DNA of 64,000 nucleotides from positions 2,442,501 to 2,506,500 of the forward strand of contig NZ_CP023548.1 of NCBI RefSeq assembly GCF_002407205.1. Direction: 5' to 3'. Source of the stretch: Rhodobacter sp. CZR27. GTDB taxonomy: Bacteria; Pseudomonadota; Alphaproteobacteria; Rhodobacterales; Rhodobacteraceae. Shown in pieces: positions 1-9,639 of this stretch. How positions within the stretch are numbered: the stretch's first letter is position 1; each line of letters begins with the position of its first letter. Position numbers and translations under genes: made by a program. A model generated the notes under the pieces. The model had not been told where the DNA came from. It saw nothing but the letters and a program-made list of their open reading frames with translations, and searched no databases.

Positions 1-1863
1 CGAGCGGATATAGGTGTTCACCTCGGCCTCGACCATTGCCAGTTCTTCGCCGCTCAGCGCCTTGGAATGGCTGAAATCGAAGCGCAGCCGGTCCGGCGCG
101 TTGAGGCTGCCGCGCTGCGCGACGTGATCGCCGAGCGCGCGCCGCAGCGCCTCGTGCAGCAGGTGCGTGGCCGAATGGTTCGCGCGGATCGCCGAGCGCC
201 GCGCATGGTCCACTTCAAGCTGCGCGCCCTGACCCTGCCGGATCTCGCCCTCGGTTACTTCCGCAAAGTGCAGGAACAGCCCCTGCCCCTTCTTCACATC
301 CGTGACGCGCGCCCGGCCCGAGTCGGTGCGGATCTCTCCGGTGTCGCCGACCTGACCGCCGGACTCGGCATAGAATGGCGTCTGGTTCAGCACGATCTGC
401 ACGGTCTGGCCGGCCTGCGCTGCCGGCACCGCCGCGCCGCCGGCGACCAGAGCCAGAACCTGGCCCTCGGCGGCCTCGGTGTCATAGCCGAGGAATTCGG
501 TCGCGCCATGCTTCTCGGCCAGATCGAACCAGATCGCCGCGTCCTTGGTCTCGCCCGAGCCGGACCAGCTGGCGCGCGCCTTGGCCTTCTGCTCGGCCAT
601 CGCGGCCTCGAAACCGTCGGTATCGACCTTGCGGCCCTTCTCGCGCAGCGCATCCTGCGTCAGGTCCAGCGGGAAGCCGTAGGTGTCGTAAAGCTTGAAG
701 GCCGCTTCGCCCGGCAGCGCCGCGCCCTCGGGCAGCCGCTCCAACTCGTCCTCCAGCAGCCGGAGCCCGCGGTCGAGGGTCTGGCGGAAGCGGCTTTCCT
801 CCAGCTTCAGCGTCTCCTCGATCAGCGCCTGCCCGCGCACGAGTTCCGGATAGGCCGCACCCATCTGGCGCACCAGCGCCGGCACAAGGCGGTGCATCAC
901 CGGTTCGTCCGCGCCCAGAAGATGCGCGTGCCGCATCGCCCGCCGCATGATCCGGCGCAGCACATAGCCGCGCCCCTCGTTCGAGGGCATCACGCCGTCA
1001 GCGATCAGGAAGCTGGTCGAGCGCAGGTGGTCGGCGATCACCCGGTGGTGCGTCTTGCCCGGGCCGTCCGGATCGCTCGAGGTTGCGTTGGCCGAGGCCT
1101 CGATCAGGCTCCGCATCAGGTCGGTGTCGTAGTTGTCGTGCTTGCCCTGCAGCAGCGCACCGATCCGTTCCAGCCCCATGCCGGTGTCGATCGACTGCAT
1201 CGGCAAGGGCGTCATCGAGCCGTCCGGATGCTGCTCGTTCTGCATGAAGACGAGGTTCCAGATCTCGATGAAGCGGTCGCCGTCCTCTTCGGCCGAGCCC
1301 GGAGGGCCGCCCCAGATCGAGGGGCCGTGGTCATAGAAGATCTCGGTGCAGGGGCCGCAGGGGCCGGTCGGGCCCATCATCCAGAAGTTGTCGTTGGTCG
1401 GGATACGGATGATCCGCTCGTCCGGCAGGCCCGCCACCTTCTTCCAGATCTCCGCCGCCTCGTCGTCGGTGTGATAGACCGTGACCAGAAGCTTGTCCTT
1501 CGGGATGTCGAAGTCCTTCGTCAGAAGCTCCCACGCGAAGGGGATGGCGTCGGACTTGAAATAGTCGCCGAAGGAGAAGTTCCCCAGCATCTCGAAGAAC
1601 GTGTGGTGCCGGGCGGTGTAACCCACGTTGTCGAGGTCGTTGTGCTTGCCGCCCGCGCGGACGCATTTCTGCGCCGTGGTCGCGCGGGTGTAGTCGCGGC
1701 GCTCGAGCCCGGTGAAGCAGTTCTTGAACTGCACCATGCCCGAGTTGGTGAACATCAGCGTCGGATCGTTGCGCGGCACAAGCGGGCTCGATTCGACGAC
1801 CCGGTGGCCGTTGCGTCGGAAGTAGTCGAGGAAGGTGGACCGGATATCGTTCAACGACGGCAT
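1..1863 (-). CDS. alaS: Alanine--tRNA ligase, C-terminal end cut off by window
   Basis: Charges tRNA-Ala with alanine in the cytoplasm and edits mischarged tRNA. Reading leftward from the ATG at 1863, the protein opens with the AlaRS class II core: an N-terminal helix with [10 protein letters not shown], the stretch [12 protein letters not shown], and the conserved [11 protein letters not shown] and [17 protein letters not shown] blocks. About 621 codons are visible; the family is usually near 880 residues, so the C-terminal part lies outside the window. No strong Shine-Dalgarno is seen before the ATG. The gene lies downstream of recA on the same strand with an 85-base gap. Confidence 0.96.
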   Translation of the reverse strand, partial: MPSLNDIRSTFLDYFRRNGHRVVESSPLVPRNDPTLMFTNSGMVQFKNCFTGLERRDYTRATTAQKCVRAGGKHNDLDNVGYTARHHTFFEMLGNFSFGDYFKSDAIPFAWELLTKDFDIPKDKLLVTVYHTDDEAAEIWKKVAGLPDERIIRIPTNDNFWMMGPTGPCGPCTEIFYDHGPSIWGGPPGSAEEDGDRFIEIWNLVFMQNEQHPDGSMTPLPMQSIDTGMGLERIGALLQGKHDNYDTDLMRSLIEASANATSSDPDGPGKTHHRVIADHLRSTSFLIADGVMPSNEGRGYVLRRIMRRAMRHAHLLGADEPVMHRLVPALVRQMGAAYPELVRGQALIEETLKLEESRFRQTLDRGLRLLEDELERLPEGAALPGEAAFKLYDTYGFPLDLTQDALREKGRKVDTDGFEAAMAEQKAKARASWSGSGETKDAAIWFDLAEKHGATEFLGYDTEAAEGQVLALVAGGAAVPAAQAGQTVQIVLNQTPFYAESGGQVGDTGEIRTDSGRARVTDVKKGQGLFLHFAEVTEGEIRQGQGAQLEVDHARRSAIRANHSATHLLHEALRRALGDHVAQRGSLNAPDRLRFDFSHSKALSGEELAMVEAEVNTYIRS

Positions 1864-1907
1864 GAGGGAGCCCCTGTCAGGCGGATCTGATGTTCGCCGT
1901 TTCGTTT

Positions 1908-1926
1908 AGCCCCCCGCGCCGGGGCT
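1908..1926 (-). terminator. Possible recA terminator hairpin
   Basis: AGCCCC and GGGGCT pair around a 7-base loop between the recA stop and the alaS start. No U-run follows on the minus strand, so this is a weak call; it could instead let some transcription pass into alaS. Confidence 0.3.
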
Positions 1927-1948
1927 GTCCACCTCGACGCGAGCCGCC

Positions 1949-3022
1949 TCACATGTCCACGAGATCGTCGCCCTTGCCATCCTCGGCCGCGGAGAAATCG
2001 AGGCCGTGCGAGGCACGGATCCTGTCCTCGATCTCGGTTGCCACCGAAGGATTGGAGCGAAGGAACGCCTTGGCGTTCTCGCGACCCTGGCCGATCCGCT
2101 CGTCGCCGTAGGAATACCAGGAGCCGGATTTCTCGACCACGCCCGCCTTCACGCCAAGATCGACCAGTTCGCCGGTCTTCGAGATCCCCTCGCCATACAT
2201 GATGTCGAACTCGACCTCGCGGAACGGCGGGGCCACCTTGTTCTTCACCACCTTCACCTTGGTGGTGTTGCCGATGACGTTGTCGCGGTCCTTGATCGAG
2301 CCGGTCCGGCGGATGTCGAGACGGACGCTGGCATAGAACTTCAGCGCGTTGCCGCCCGTCGTGGTCTCGGGGCTGCCAAACATCACGCCGATCTTCATGC
2401 GGATCTGGTTGATGAAGATCACCATGCAGTTCGACCGGCCGATGCTCGCCGTCAGCTTGCGCATCGCCTGGCTCATCAGGCGGGCCTGCGAGCCCATCTG
2501 CATGTCGCCCATGTCGCCCTCGATCTCGGACTTGGGCGTCAGAGCCGCCACCGAGTCGACAACGATCAGGCTGACCGCGCCGGAGCGAACCAGCGTATCG
2601 ACGATCTCCAGCGCCTGCTCGCCCGTGTCGGGCTGCGAGATGAGCAGTTCGTCAAGGTTGACGCCGAGCTTCTTGGCGTATTGCGGGTCGAGCGCGTGTT
2701 CCGCATCGACAAAGGCGCAGACGCCGCCCTTCTTCTGCTCTTCGGCCACGACATGCAGGGTGAGCGTCGTCTTGCCCGAGCTTTCCGGCCCGTAGATCTC
2801 GATAATGCGCCCCTTGGGCAGGCCGCCGATCCCGAGCGCGATGTCGAGGCCCAGCGATCCTGTCGAGGTCGCCTCGATCTCCATCACCGGGCTGTTCGCG
2901 CCCAGCTTCATGATCGAACCCTTGCCGAACTGCCGTTCGATCTGTGCCAGCGCGCTTTCCAGCGCCTTCGCCTTGTCCATCTCGCGCCTTCCGTTCAAGT
3001 CGAGCAGGTTCGCCGTCGCCAT
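1949..3022 (-). CDS. recA: Recombinase A
   Basis: DNA strand-exchange protein and LexA co-protease of the SOS response. The 357-residue translation has the Walker A loop GPESSGKTT, the conserved block [17 protein letters not shown], the L2-region motif [17 protein letters not shown], and an acidic C-terminus. The frame stays open upstream, but the ATG at 3022 is preferred: AAGGA lies a few bases ahead of it and the product then has the usual RecA length. An SOS box lies about 50 bases upstream. Confidence 0.98.
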   Translation of the reverse strand: MATANLLDLNGRREMDKAKALESALAQIERQFGKGSIMKLGANSPVMEIEATSTGSLGLDIALGIGGLPKGRIIEIYGPESSGKTTLTLHVVAEEQKKGGVCAFVDAEHALDPQYAKKLGVNLDELLISQPDTGEQALEIVDTLVRSGAVSLIVVDSVAALTPKSEIEGDMGDMQMGSQARLMSQAMRKLTASIGRSNCMVIFINQIRMKIGVMFGSPETTTGGNALKFYASVRLDIRRTGSIKDRDNVIGNTTKVKVVKNKVAPPFREVEFDIMYGEGISKTGELVDLGVKAGVVEKSGSWYSYGDERIGQGRENAKAFLRSNPSVATEIEDRIRASHGLDFSAAEDGKGDDLVDM

Positions 3023-3071
3023 GTCCTGTTCCTTATTCCACAGCCGCGCCAGAGCAGCAATCGCTTCCCGT

Positions 3072-3086
3072 GTTCGCTCTATGTTC
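3072..3086 (-). promoter_or_regulatory. LexA SOS box upstream of recA
   Basis: GTTC-GCTCTAT-GTTC is an exact match to the alphaproteobacterial LexA site GTTC-N7-GTTC, centred about 57 bases before the recA start codon. LexA repression with release after DNA damage is inferred from the family. Confidence 0.85.
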
Positions 3087-3217
3087 CGCGCCACTATGGG
3101 ACCAAACAGCGAACTCATCAACCGGATTCTCCGGCAGATGCAGCTTCCGGCAAACGCGGTTAAAGACTAGTTTACGACGTCAGGACCCGCAGAGGTTCGG
3201 CAACAAAAAGGGACAGG

Positions 3218-3808
3218 ATGCTCGTATTCTGGGAACAACGGCTGGCCTTCCTTGCCACGCCGAAGACGGGAACGACCGCCATCGAGGCGGCTCTCGAATC
3301 ACTCGCCGCGGTTTCGATCCAGCGGCCGCCGCTTCTGAAGCACACGACACTGCAGCGATACCGGCGCTTCATCGGCCCCTATCTCGAAGCCGCGTCGGGC
3401 AGCACGTTCACCGTGGTGGCGCTGATGCGCGAGCCGCGCGCCTGGCTGGGAAGCTGGTATCGCTACCGCCAGCGCGAGGATCTTCTGGATCCGGCAAAGA
3501 GCACGGCCGGCCTGAGCTTCGACGAGTTCGTCAGGGCCTATGCCTCGGATCCGCAGCCCGACTTTGCGGCCGTCGGGTCACAGGCCAGGTTCCTGGACAG
3601 CAAGGGCGGCGCGGGTGTCGACCGGCTCTTCCGCTATGAGGACATCGACAGCTTCATCGACTTTCTCGAGGAGCGGCTGGGCTGCGAGATCATCCTGCCT
3701 CGCCTGAATGTCTCGCCCTCCGCCTCGCTGGAACTGACGCCCGACACCGAGGCCCTGCTGCGCCGGGCCCTGCAGAAGGACTACGAGATCTACGACACCC
3801 TGGCCTGA
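3218..3808 (+). CDS. Sulfotransferase-family protein
   Basis: A 196-residue cytoplasmic protein likely to move sulfate from PAPS to an unknown acceptor. The N-terminal TPKTGTTAIEAAL (residues 14-26) matches the 5'-phosphosulfate loop, and MREPRAWLGSWYRYR (70-84) matches the 3'-phosphate-binding motif with its conserved Arg and Ser. AGGGACAGG sits directly before the ATG. It lies divergent from recA and converges on cckA with 6 bases between the stops. The protein is short for the family, and its substrate cannot be judged from sequence. Confidence 0.75.
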   Translation: MLVFWEQRLAFLATPKTGTTAIEAALESLAAVSIQRPPLLKHTTLQRYRRFIGPYLEAASGSTFTVVALMREPRAWLGSWYRYRQREDLLDPAKSTAGLSFDEFVRAYASDPQPDFAAVGSQARFLDSKGGAGVDRLFRYEDIDSFIDFLEERLGCEIILPRLNVSPSASLELTPDTEALLRRALQKDYEIYDTLA

Positions 3809-3814
3809 TCCTCG

Positions 3815-6172
3815 TCAGTGCGCCTGCCCCTGCACCGTCGCGGTGAGGTCGTTGAGCGAGAAGGGCTTGGGCAGGAACACCGAATTCGGGATGCGCGACT
3901 GGGACTCTGCCAGACACTCCTCGGCATAGCCGGAGACGAAGATCACCCGAACATTCGGGCGGTCCTCGAGCGCGCGGCGGACCCAGGTCGGGCCGTCCAT
4001 TCCGGGCATGACGACATCGGTGACGAAGACGTCGACATCAAGCTTCGGATCCTCCAGCGCCTTCAGGGCGTCCTCGGCATTCTCGGCCTCGATCACCGTG
4101 TAGCCGCGCAGGCGGAGCGCGCGGGAGGCAAAGGCGCGGACCGGGGCCTCGTCCTCGACGAGAAGCACCACGCCCTCGCCCCGACGCAGTGCCGCGGGCT
4201 CTGCGCGGGCGGGCGGCGCAACATCCGCGGGAAGCGGTTCCTCGTTGATCGGGAAGTAGAGGTGGAAGACGCTACCCTGGCCTGGCTCGCTGTCAACGAA
4301 GATGAACCCGCCCGACTGCTTGACGATGCCATAGACCGTCGACAGGCCGAGGCCGGTGCCCTCGCCCATGCGCTTCGTGGTGAAGAAGGGCTCGAAGATC
4401 TTCTGCAGACGTTCCGGCGGGATGCCGATCCCGTCGTCCCGCACCCGGATCACGGCATAGCGGCCGGGCGGGACGACGGCGCGGTCCCGGCGCAGTTCCT
4501 CCGTCAGGGTCAGGGCCTCGGTCTCGATCCGGATCACGCCCCCCTCGGGCATCGCGTCGCGCGCGTTCACCACGAGGTTCATCAAGACCTGTTCGAGCTG
4601 GCGCTTGTCGGCCCGGATCGGACCCAGGTCCGCGGCATGCGACAATCTCAGGGTGACGCGCTCTCCCACCAGCCGGTTCAGCAGATGGGTGAGATCCGAC
4701 AGCACCTCCTGCAGCTCGATCCGTTCCGGCTTCAGCGTCTGCTTGCGCGAGAAGGCGAGGAGCTGCCCCACGAGGCTTGCCGCGCGGTTGGCGTTCTGAT
4801 GGATCTGCACGAGGTCGGCAAACTCGGGATCCTCGCGATCATGGCGCAGGAGCAGCAGGTCGCAGTGGCCCGAAATGGCCGTCAGCAGGTTGTTGAAGTC
4901 GTGGGCGATGCCTCCCGCAAGCTGGCCGATGGCCTGCATCTTCTGGCTCTGGACGAACTGTGCCTCGAGGGTCTTCAGCGCGGTGGCATCGTTCAGCACC
5001 GCAAGGATCGACGGCCGGCCCTGCTCCACGATACGGCGCAAGGCGATCTGCAGGAAGACATCCTCCTCCGAGCGGCGGAGCCGCAGGACTTCGGCCCCGC
5101 CCGGCATCCGCTCGGCCGCGACATCGGCGAGCCAGTCACTCACGGACCGGCCAAGACCCTCGAAGAGGTCCGAGAAGGTCGGCCGCGCGTCGGTATCGAT
5201 CGACAGCAGGTCCCGTGCCGACCGGTTGGCCATGCGCAACATCCCGTCGCAGCCGAACTTGATCAGCGCCACCGGCAGATGCTCGAAATCCGCGAGCGCC
5301 GTCTCGCGCCCCGCCGGGCCGGGAACCGGCATGAGGTAGATCTCGCGCCGCTCTCCCACCCCTTCGACCTCGGCCAGGATCGCGCGAACCGGCCCGTCGG
5401 CGGAGGCCACCTCGACCTCTTCTCCGGACCGGGGAGCGATGTCGGTGAAGACCCGGTCCAGGCGCTTTGGCCGCTGGCCGAGCAGGCGGCGCATGGCGTC
5501 GTTCGCGAAGAGCACGACCCCCGACTTGTTCGCCACCAGCATCGGCAGGCTCAGCCCCTCGGCGCCCCGTCCGGTCGCCGCGGTGCGGTCCTGGAACTCT
5601 TCCAGCCGCCAGAGGAACCGGTCGCCGCCGATCCGATGGACCGAGAGCCGGGTGTGACCCCGCCGCGTGACCACATCCTCGCGCGAGGAGCCGAGGTTCG
5701 CCGCCCGCGCCTGCAGGCGGAACAGCACCGAGGCGGGACTGGCGAAATGGTCGCCCAGCGCCGCGACAAGCGTTCCGCCGCTGCGATCGCCGAACCGGGA
5801 TGCGGCGGCGCGGTTCTGGTAGCCGATCTGGCCCACCGCATCGGTCGTGAAGCAGGGGGCGGCATCCTCGCCGACGAGCCGGCCGAGGCGCAGGTCGAGC
5901 CCGCGCCCACGCAGCCGGTCCCACACCATGAACCCCCGCGCCACCAGCACCACGGCCACGAAGGTCAGCGCCACCATGGCCGCCCCGAGCTGCATGTTCA
6001 GGTCGGGCGCCAGAACCGCAGTCACAAACGCCCCGCCCGCGACGGCGAGCAGGAGCCAGAGCCGAGAGCCAAGGCCCTCGGCCGCCCCCAAGAGATCAGT
6101 CGCCTGCCTGTGCACTCGCGCCCCCCGCGCCGGATTCGTCCACGGACATTCGGCGACGAAATCGTTAACCAC
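3815..6172 (-). CDS. cckA: Hybrid sensor histidine kinase, CckA type
   Basis: Membrane-bound kinase/phosphatase expected to feed phosphate through ChpT to the cell-cycle regulator CtrA. Two N-terminal membrane segments (about residues 35-80) are followed by PAS-like regions, a HisKA helix with phospho-accepting His424 in [11 protein letters not shown], and an ATPase domain with [11 protein letters not shown] and [15 protein letters not shown]-terminal receiver domain has acceptor Asp about 719 in [11 protein letters not shown]. The start is taken as GTG at 6172; a nearby downstream GTG is also possible. In related Rhodobacterales cckA commonly lies close to recA, as here. It is 43 bases downstream of the rRNA methyltransferase gene and may be cotranscribed. 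Confidence 0.85.
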   Translation of the reverse strand: MVNDFVAECPWTNPARGARVHRQATDLLGAAEGLGSRLWLLLAVAGGAFVTAVLAPDLNMQLGAAMVALTFVAVVLVARGFMVWDRLRGRGLDLRLGRLVGEDAAPCFTTDAVGQIGYQNRAAASRFGDRSGGTLVAALGDHFASPASVLFRLQARAANLGSSREDVVTRRGHTRLSVHRIGGDRFLWRLEEFQDRTAATGRGAEGLSLPMLVANKSGVVLFANDAMRRLLGQRPKRLDRVFTDIAPRSGEEVEVASADGPVRAILAEVEGVGERREIYLMPVPGPAGRETALADFEHLPVALIKFGCDGMLRMANRSARDLLSIDTDARPTFSDLFEGLGRSVSDWLADVAAERMPGGAEVLRLRRSEEDVFLQIALRRIVEQGRPSILAVLNDATALKTLEAQFVQSQKMQAIGQLAGGIAHDFNNLLTAISGHCDLLLLRHDREDPEFADLVQIHQNANRAASLVGQLLAFSRKQTLKPERIELQEVLSDLTHLLNRLVGERVTLRLSHAADLGPIRADKRQLEQVLMNLVVNARDAMPEGGVIRIETEALTLTEELRRDRAVVPPGRYAVIRVRDDGIGIPPERLQKIFEPFFTTKRMGEGTGLGLSTVYGIVKQSGGFIFVDSEPGQGSVFHLYFPINEEPLPADVAPPARAEPAALRRGEGVVLLVEDEAPVRAFASRALRLRGYTVIEAENAEDALKALEDPKLDVDVFVTDVVMPGMDGPTWVRRALEDRPNVRVIFVSGYAEECLAESQSRIPNSVFLPKPFSLNDLTATVQGQAH

Positions 6173-6215
6173 AGTTTAATCGCGATCGCGAAACGGCCCC
6201 GCGATGACAGGAAGT

Positions 6216-7379
6216 TCAGCCAATTCTCCGCAACAGGCCGAGAAAGAACCCGTCGCCGCCGTCCCTCGGGGTCAGGCGCAGGGTCCCCGCCTGTTCCCAG
6301 CCCGGCGTGCGGGCGAGAAAGGCCGCCGTCTGGTCGGAGTTCTCGCATCGCAGGAGCGAGCAGGTGGCATAGGCGAGGTGACCGCCCGGCCGGACCATCG
6401 GCGCCACCCTGTCGAGTATGGCCGACTGCGTGAGCAGAAGCAGCTGAAGGCGCTCTTCGGTGAGGGCCCACTTGCCCTCGGGTGCCCGGCGCCAGCTGCC
6501 GGAGCCGGAACAGGGCACGTCGGCAAGGACCAGATCGAAGGGCGCCTGCCGCGACAGCTGTTCCGGAGAAAGGACGCGGATCGCCACGCCCGCCCGCCTC
6601 GCCCGCTCGGGCAGGTCGCGCATCCGCCCCGGATCGGCGTCATGGGCATGCAGCGACAGCCGCGTCCGGGCGGCCATCGCGAGGCTCTTGCCGCCCCCGC
6701 CCGCGCAGAAATCGAGAACGCGGTCGCCTGGCGCAAGCGGCAGCGCCTCGACCACCGCCTGCGATGCCGCATCCTGAAGCTCGACCAGCCCCTCGCGATA
6801 GGCGGCGGAACCCTCCACCCGGCGGGCGTTGGCCGTCACCTCAAGCGCCGAAGGGGCGAGGGGGTGCGGGCGGGTCGCGATCCCCTCGGCCGCCAGCCGG
6901 TCCATCGCCTTGTCGCGGGTGAGCCGGGCGCTGTTGACGCGCAGGAAGACCGGCGCGCGGTGGCGCAGCGCCTCCATCACCGCGTCGAAATCGCCGCCCA
7001 GGCTCTCCTTCAGCCGCGGGGCCAGCCAGTCGGGACAGTCAAGCGCCTCCAGCCCGGCGGGCGTCTGCGGCTGGCACTCCGGCCCCTCGGGCGGCGCGGG
7101 GGCATGGCCTTCGCCGGTGAAGAGCGTCGCGACCTCGGTGCCCGCGGCGCGCAGGCCCCCGAGGATCAGGCCGCGACCGCTCTCGACGCCGCCCAGCCGT
7201 GCGAAGGAGCGGCGGCACCGCAGCGCCTCGAACACCAGATCCCGCACGGCCGCGCGGTCGGCCGAACCGGCATAGCGGCTCGCGCGGCCCCAGTTGGTGA
7301 GCACCTGCTCGGCGGGCGCGCCGGCGAGCACCCGGTCGAGGATGCCGATGGCGGCGGAGAGTCTGGCGGCGGGAGTCAT
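6216..7379 (-). CDS. RsmB/NOP-family rRNA cytosine-5 methyltransferase
   Basis: SAM-dependent methyltransferase expected to make m5C in 16S rRNA. The N-terminal half is NusB/RsmB-like. The catalytic half has the SAM motif VLDFCAGGGGKSLAMA, the catalytic VLADVPCSGSGSWRR and the second cysteine in YATCSLLRCEN. Start at ATG 7379 gives 387 residues; an in-frame ATG at 7403 adds eight residues and is nearly as good. It lies divergent from the DeoR-type regulator. A shorter N-terminal region than E. coli RsmB leaves the exact target base open. Confidence 0.85.
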   Translation of the reverse strand: MTPAARLSAAIGILDRVLAGAPAEQVLTNWGRASRYAGSADRAAVRDLVFEALRCRRSFARLGGVESGRGLILGGLRAAGTEVATLFTGEGHAPAPPEGPECQPQTPAGLEALDCPDWLAPRLKESLGGDFDAVMEALRHRAPVFLRVNSARLTRDKAMDRLAAEGIATRPHPLAPSALEVTANARRVEGSAAYREGLVELQDAASQAVVEALPLAPGDRVLDFCAGGGGKSLAMAARTRLSLHAHDADPGRMRDLPERARRAGVAIRVLSPEQLSRQAPFDLVLADVPCSGSGSWRRAPEGKWALTEERLQLLLLTQSAILDRVAPMVRPGGHLAYATCSLLRCENSDQTAAFLARTPGWEQAGTLRLTPRDGGDGFFLGLLRRIG

Positions 7380-7497
7380 GGCCCCGGTGGGTTCCTCAAG
7401 CATCTGAAAGCCGGGCGCTTCCCGGTTCCGGCAGAGCGAGGCATGACATGGGCCGGCGGGCATGGCAAACATGATCTGGGGCAGGAAAGAGGACGAC

Positions 7498-8259
7498 ATG
7501 GCGCTGAACTTCCGGCAGACGGAGATCCTGGAGATTGCCCGCAGCGAGGGTCGGGTCATCGTCGAACAACTCGCCGAGCGCTTCGCGGTGACGCTGCAGA
7601 CCATCCGCCGCGACCTGACCGAACTGGCCGATGCCGGCCTTCTCGACCGGGTGCATGGCGGCGCGGTGCTGCGCACCGGCGTGTCGAACATCGGCTACGA
7701 GGAGCGGCGCCGGATGAACGAGGCCGCGAAGGCCGCCATCGGCCGCGCCTGCGCCCGCGCCATCCCGGACAATTCCTCGATGATCATCAACATCGGCACC
7801 ACCACCGAGGCGGTGGCGCGCGAACTCCTGAACCACCGCAACATCACGGTGGTGACGAACAACATGAACGTGGCGAACATCCTGGCCGCCAACCCGTCCT
7901 GCGAGGTGATGGTGGCCGGCGGTCAGCTCCGCCGGGCGGACGGCGGGCTGATGGGCGATCTGACCGTGCAGTTCATCGAGCAGTTCAAGGTGGATTTCGC
8001 CATCATAGGCACCTCGGCGCTGGACCGTGACGGCGACCTGCTCGATTTCGACCTCGCCGAGGTGCGGGTATCGAAGGCGATCCTGCGCCAGTCCCGCCAG
8101 CGGTTCCTGGTTACCGACGCATCGAAGCTCGATCGCAAGGCCCCGGTCCGGCTCGCCTCGCTGGAGGAGCTGGATGCCGTCTTCACCGACCACGCCCTGC
8201 CCGAGGACCTGACGCGCCGCTGCGAAAGCTGGAGCACGACCGTGACGGTCGCGGACTAG
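7498..8259 (+). CDS. DeoR/GlpR-family transcriptional repressor
   Basis: A 253-residue regulator. The N-terminal DeoR helix-turn-helix includes LAERFAVTLQTIRRDLTELADAG, followed by the family signature RVHGGAVL. A DeoRC sugar-phosphate-sensing domain with INIGTTTEAVARELL follows. The ATG at 7498 has AGGAAAGAGGA ahead of it and is preferred over the upstream ATG at 7462. The sequence resembles GlpR (glycerol-3-phosphate repressor), but no glycerol genes are in the window, so the effector is not assigned. Confidence 0.85.
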   Translation: MALNFRQTEILEIARSEGRVIVEQLAERFAVTLQTIRRDLTELADAGLLDRVHGGAVLRTGVSNIGYEERRRMNEAAKAAIGRACARAIPDNSSMIINIGTTTEAVARELLNHRNITVVTNNMNVANILAANPSCEVMVAGGQLRRADGGLMGDLTVQFIEQFKVDFAIIGTSALDRDGDLLDFDLAEVRVSKAILRQSRQRFLVTDASKLDRKAPVRLASLEELDAVFTDHALPEDLTRRCESWSTTVTVAD

Positions 8260-8939
8260 AGCGCGAGCAATTCGCCCGTAACAAGGTTGCGGATGCGCGA
8301 GACCCGGCTGCCGTCCCATTCGAAGGCGAAATGGTCGCCCTGCGCGGGGGGGCCCGCCACATCGGGCCAGAACAGCGCCACGCAGAACCCCGAGGCCGCC
8401 CGGGCGCTGGGATAGAGAATGCCGTCGGCGCCCCCTTCACGCAGCAGCGCGCCGAAGTCCTGCGCGGCGCGGTAGTCGTGCGGATCGAGGAGATCGGCGC
8501 GGTCGGGAGCCACCACCTCCAGCTCCGCATCGAGCCGCCCGACGAGTTGGCGGAACTCCGAGGTCCAGCCGGCGGTTTCGGCGGTCGCCGCCATGAAGCG
8601 GCCATGGTGATGGGCAACCTCGACCAGCGCCACGTCCAGGCTCTCGGCGGCGTAATAGACCCCGAAGCTGCCGTCGGAGAACCTGCTGGGCCGATCGGGA
8701 GAGACATGGGTGAAGCAGGCCATGGCGAAGGACGCGCCCGGACCCGAGACGCGCCGCTCCGGCGGCACGAGGTCGAGCCGGCCGAGGCTGTCGCGCAACC
8801 GCGGGTTGGTCTTGGCCTCGGCCGAGGCGATGGCCTCCCAGTCGGCGGGATCGGCGATATCCTCGAAGAGGTCGATGGGGGGAAAGCGCGAGCGGATGAT
8901 CCGGTGCGTCCGGTCCCAGACCACGCGACGGCGCACCAT
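8256..8939 (-). CDS. RES-domain toxin
   Basis: A 227-residue RES-family protein, known from other systems to act as an NAD-degrading or ADP-ribosylating toxin. Visible family features are an N-terminal WDRTHRIIRSRFPP arginine motif and YYAAESLDVALVEVAHH with the conserved Ser and Glu. The ATG at 8939 lies one base after the antitoxin stop, so the two are translationally coupled. It converges on the DeoR-type gene with a 4-base stop overlap. Confidence 0.82.
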   Translation of the reverse strand: MVRRRVVWDRTHRIIRSRFPPIDLFEDIADPADWEAIASAEAKTNPRLRDSLGRLDLVPPERRVSGPGASFAMACFTHVSPDRPSRFSDGSFGVYYAAESLDVALVEVAHHHGRFMAATAETAGWTSEFRQLVGRLDAELEVVAPDRADLLDPHDYRAAQDFGALLREGGADGILYPSARAASGFCVALFWPDVAGPPAQGDHFAFEWDGSRVSRIRNLVTGELLAL

Positions 8940-8940
8940 G

Positions 8941-9357
8941 TCACCAGCCTCCGCGCTCGGCGTCGAGGTAGTTGCGCACCCGGAGAAGGTCGGTGATCTC
9001 GCCGCCGAGCATGACCTCCAGCGCCGGGGCACCGCCAAAGTCGACATTCGGCCGGCGGATCCAGCCGTAGCCCCGCTCCGGCTCGCGGAAGATGAGGCGG
9101 AGCGCCTTGTGGATGCCCATCAGAAGCGACAGCCGCGTCTTCTGGTCCCGCGAGATCCGGCCCGGCGCGCCGGCCTTCCAGCGCGCCCAGGTCCGCGGCG
9201 AGAGTTCGCCCAGAAGGATCGCCGCCTCGCGGTCAGCCACCTCCCAGAGACGGAACAGGTTGACCACCGCGCGCGCCATCGCGGCCGCCTCGGCATCGGT
9301 GATGCGCGGGTCGTCAGGGTCGGCGGGGGTCTTCCCGATCGGGCGAAGCGCGAGCAT
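8941..9357 (-). CDS. Xre/MbcA/ParS-type antitoxin
   Basis: A 138-residue antitoxin partner of the RES toxin. It has a helical N-terminal DNA-binding region (VADREAAILLGELSPRTWARW) and a C-terminal toxin-binding domain like DUF2384, including GGEITDLLRVRNYLDAERGGW at the end. The ATG at 9357 has AAAGGA seven bases upstream. An inverted repeat just upstream is a likely autoregulatory operator. Confidence 0.82.
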   Translation of the reverse strand: MLALRPIGKTPADPDDPRITDAEAAAMARAVVNLFRLWEVADREAAILLGELSPRTWARWKAGAPGRISRDQKTRLSLLMGIHKALRLIFREPERGYGWIRRPNVDFGGAPALEVMLGGEITDLLRVRNYLDAERGGW

Positions 9358-9387
9358 GGCAGTGTCCTTTTGGCAGGAAATAGCATC

Positions 9388-9402
9388 CCGATTGCCAATC
9401 GG
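9388..9402. promoter_or_regulatory. Operator-like inverted repeat before the toxin-antitoxin pair
   Basis: CCGATTG-C-CAATCGG is a perfect 7-bp inverted repeat with one central base, about 30 bases upstream of the antitoxin ATG. A second overlapping symmetry, TTGCC-N4-GGCAA, spans 9392-9405. Position fits autorepression by the Xre-like antitoxin. Confidence 0.6.
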
Positions 9403-9639
9403 CAAGACACATTGATCGCTTTACCTGCTCGCGGGACCTTGAACCTTGGTTCCGAAGCGACATATCAGCGAGATCGGTGGTGTCCGGGCCCCTCTGGCGA
9501 GAGAATGCGGCGTTCTCGCGATGTCGGCACCGAAAGCGTCATTTGCCGCCAGGACGCATTTTTCCATCATGCTCGAACAACCGAACCTCTCGCCCGCGGG
9601 TGATGACCTCTGGTCCGCATGGACGCCGGAGGCATGCGC

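Noticed and set aside
67..1890. Plus-strand open frame opposite alaS
   Set aside because: Antisense shadow; the minus strand is an unmistakable alanyl-tRNA synthetase.
9421..9639. yybP-ykoY-type manganese riboswitch before the TerC-like gene
   Set aside because: Only a small GCGAGA/TCTCGC hairpin is visible; the conserved loops of the riboswitch were not found.
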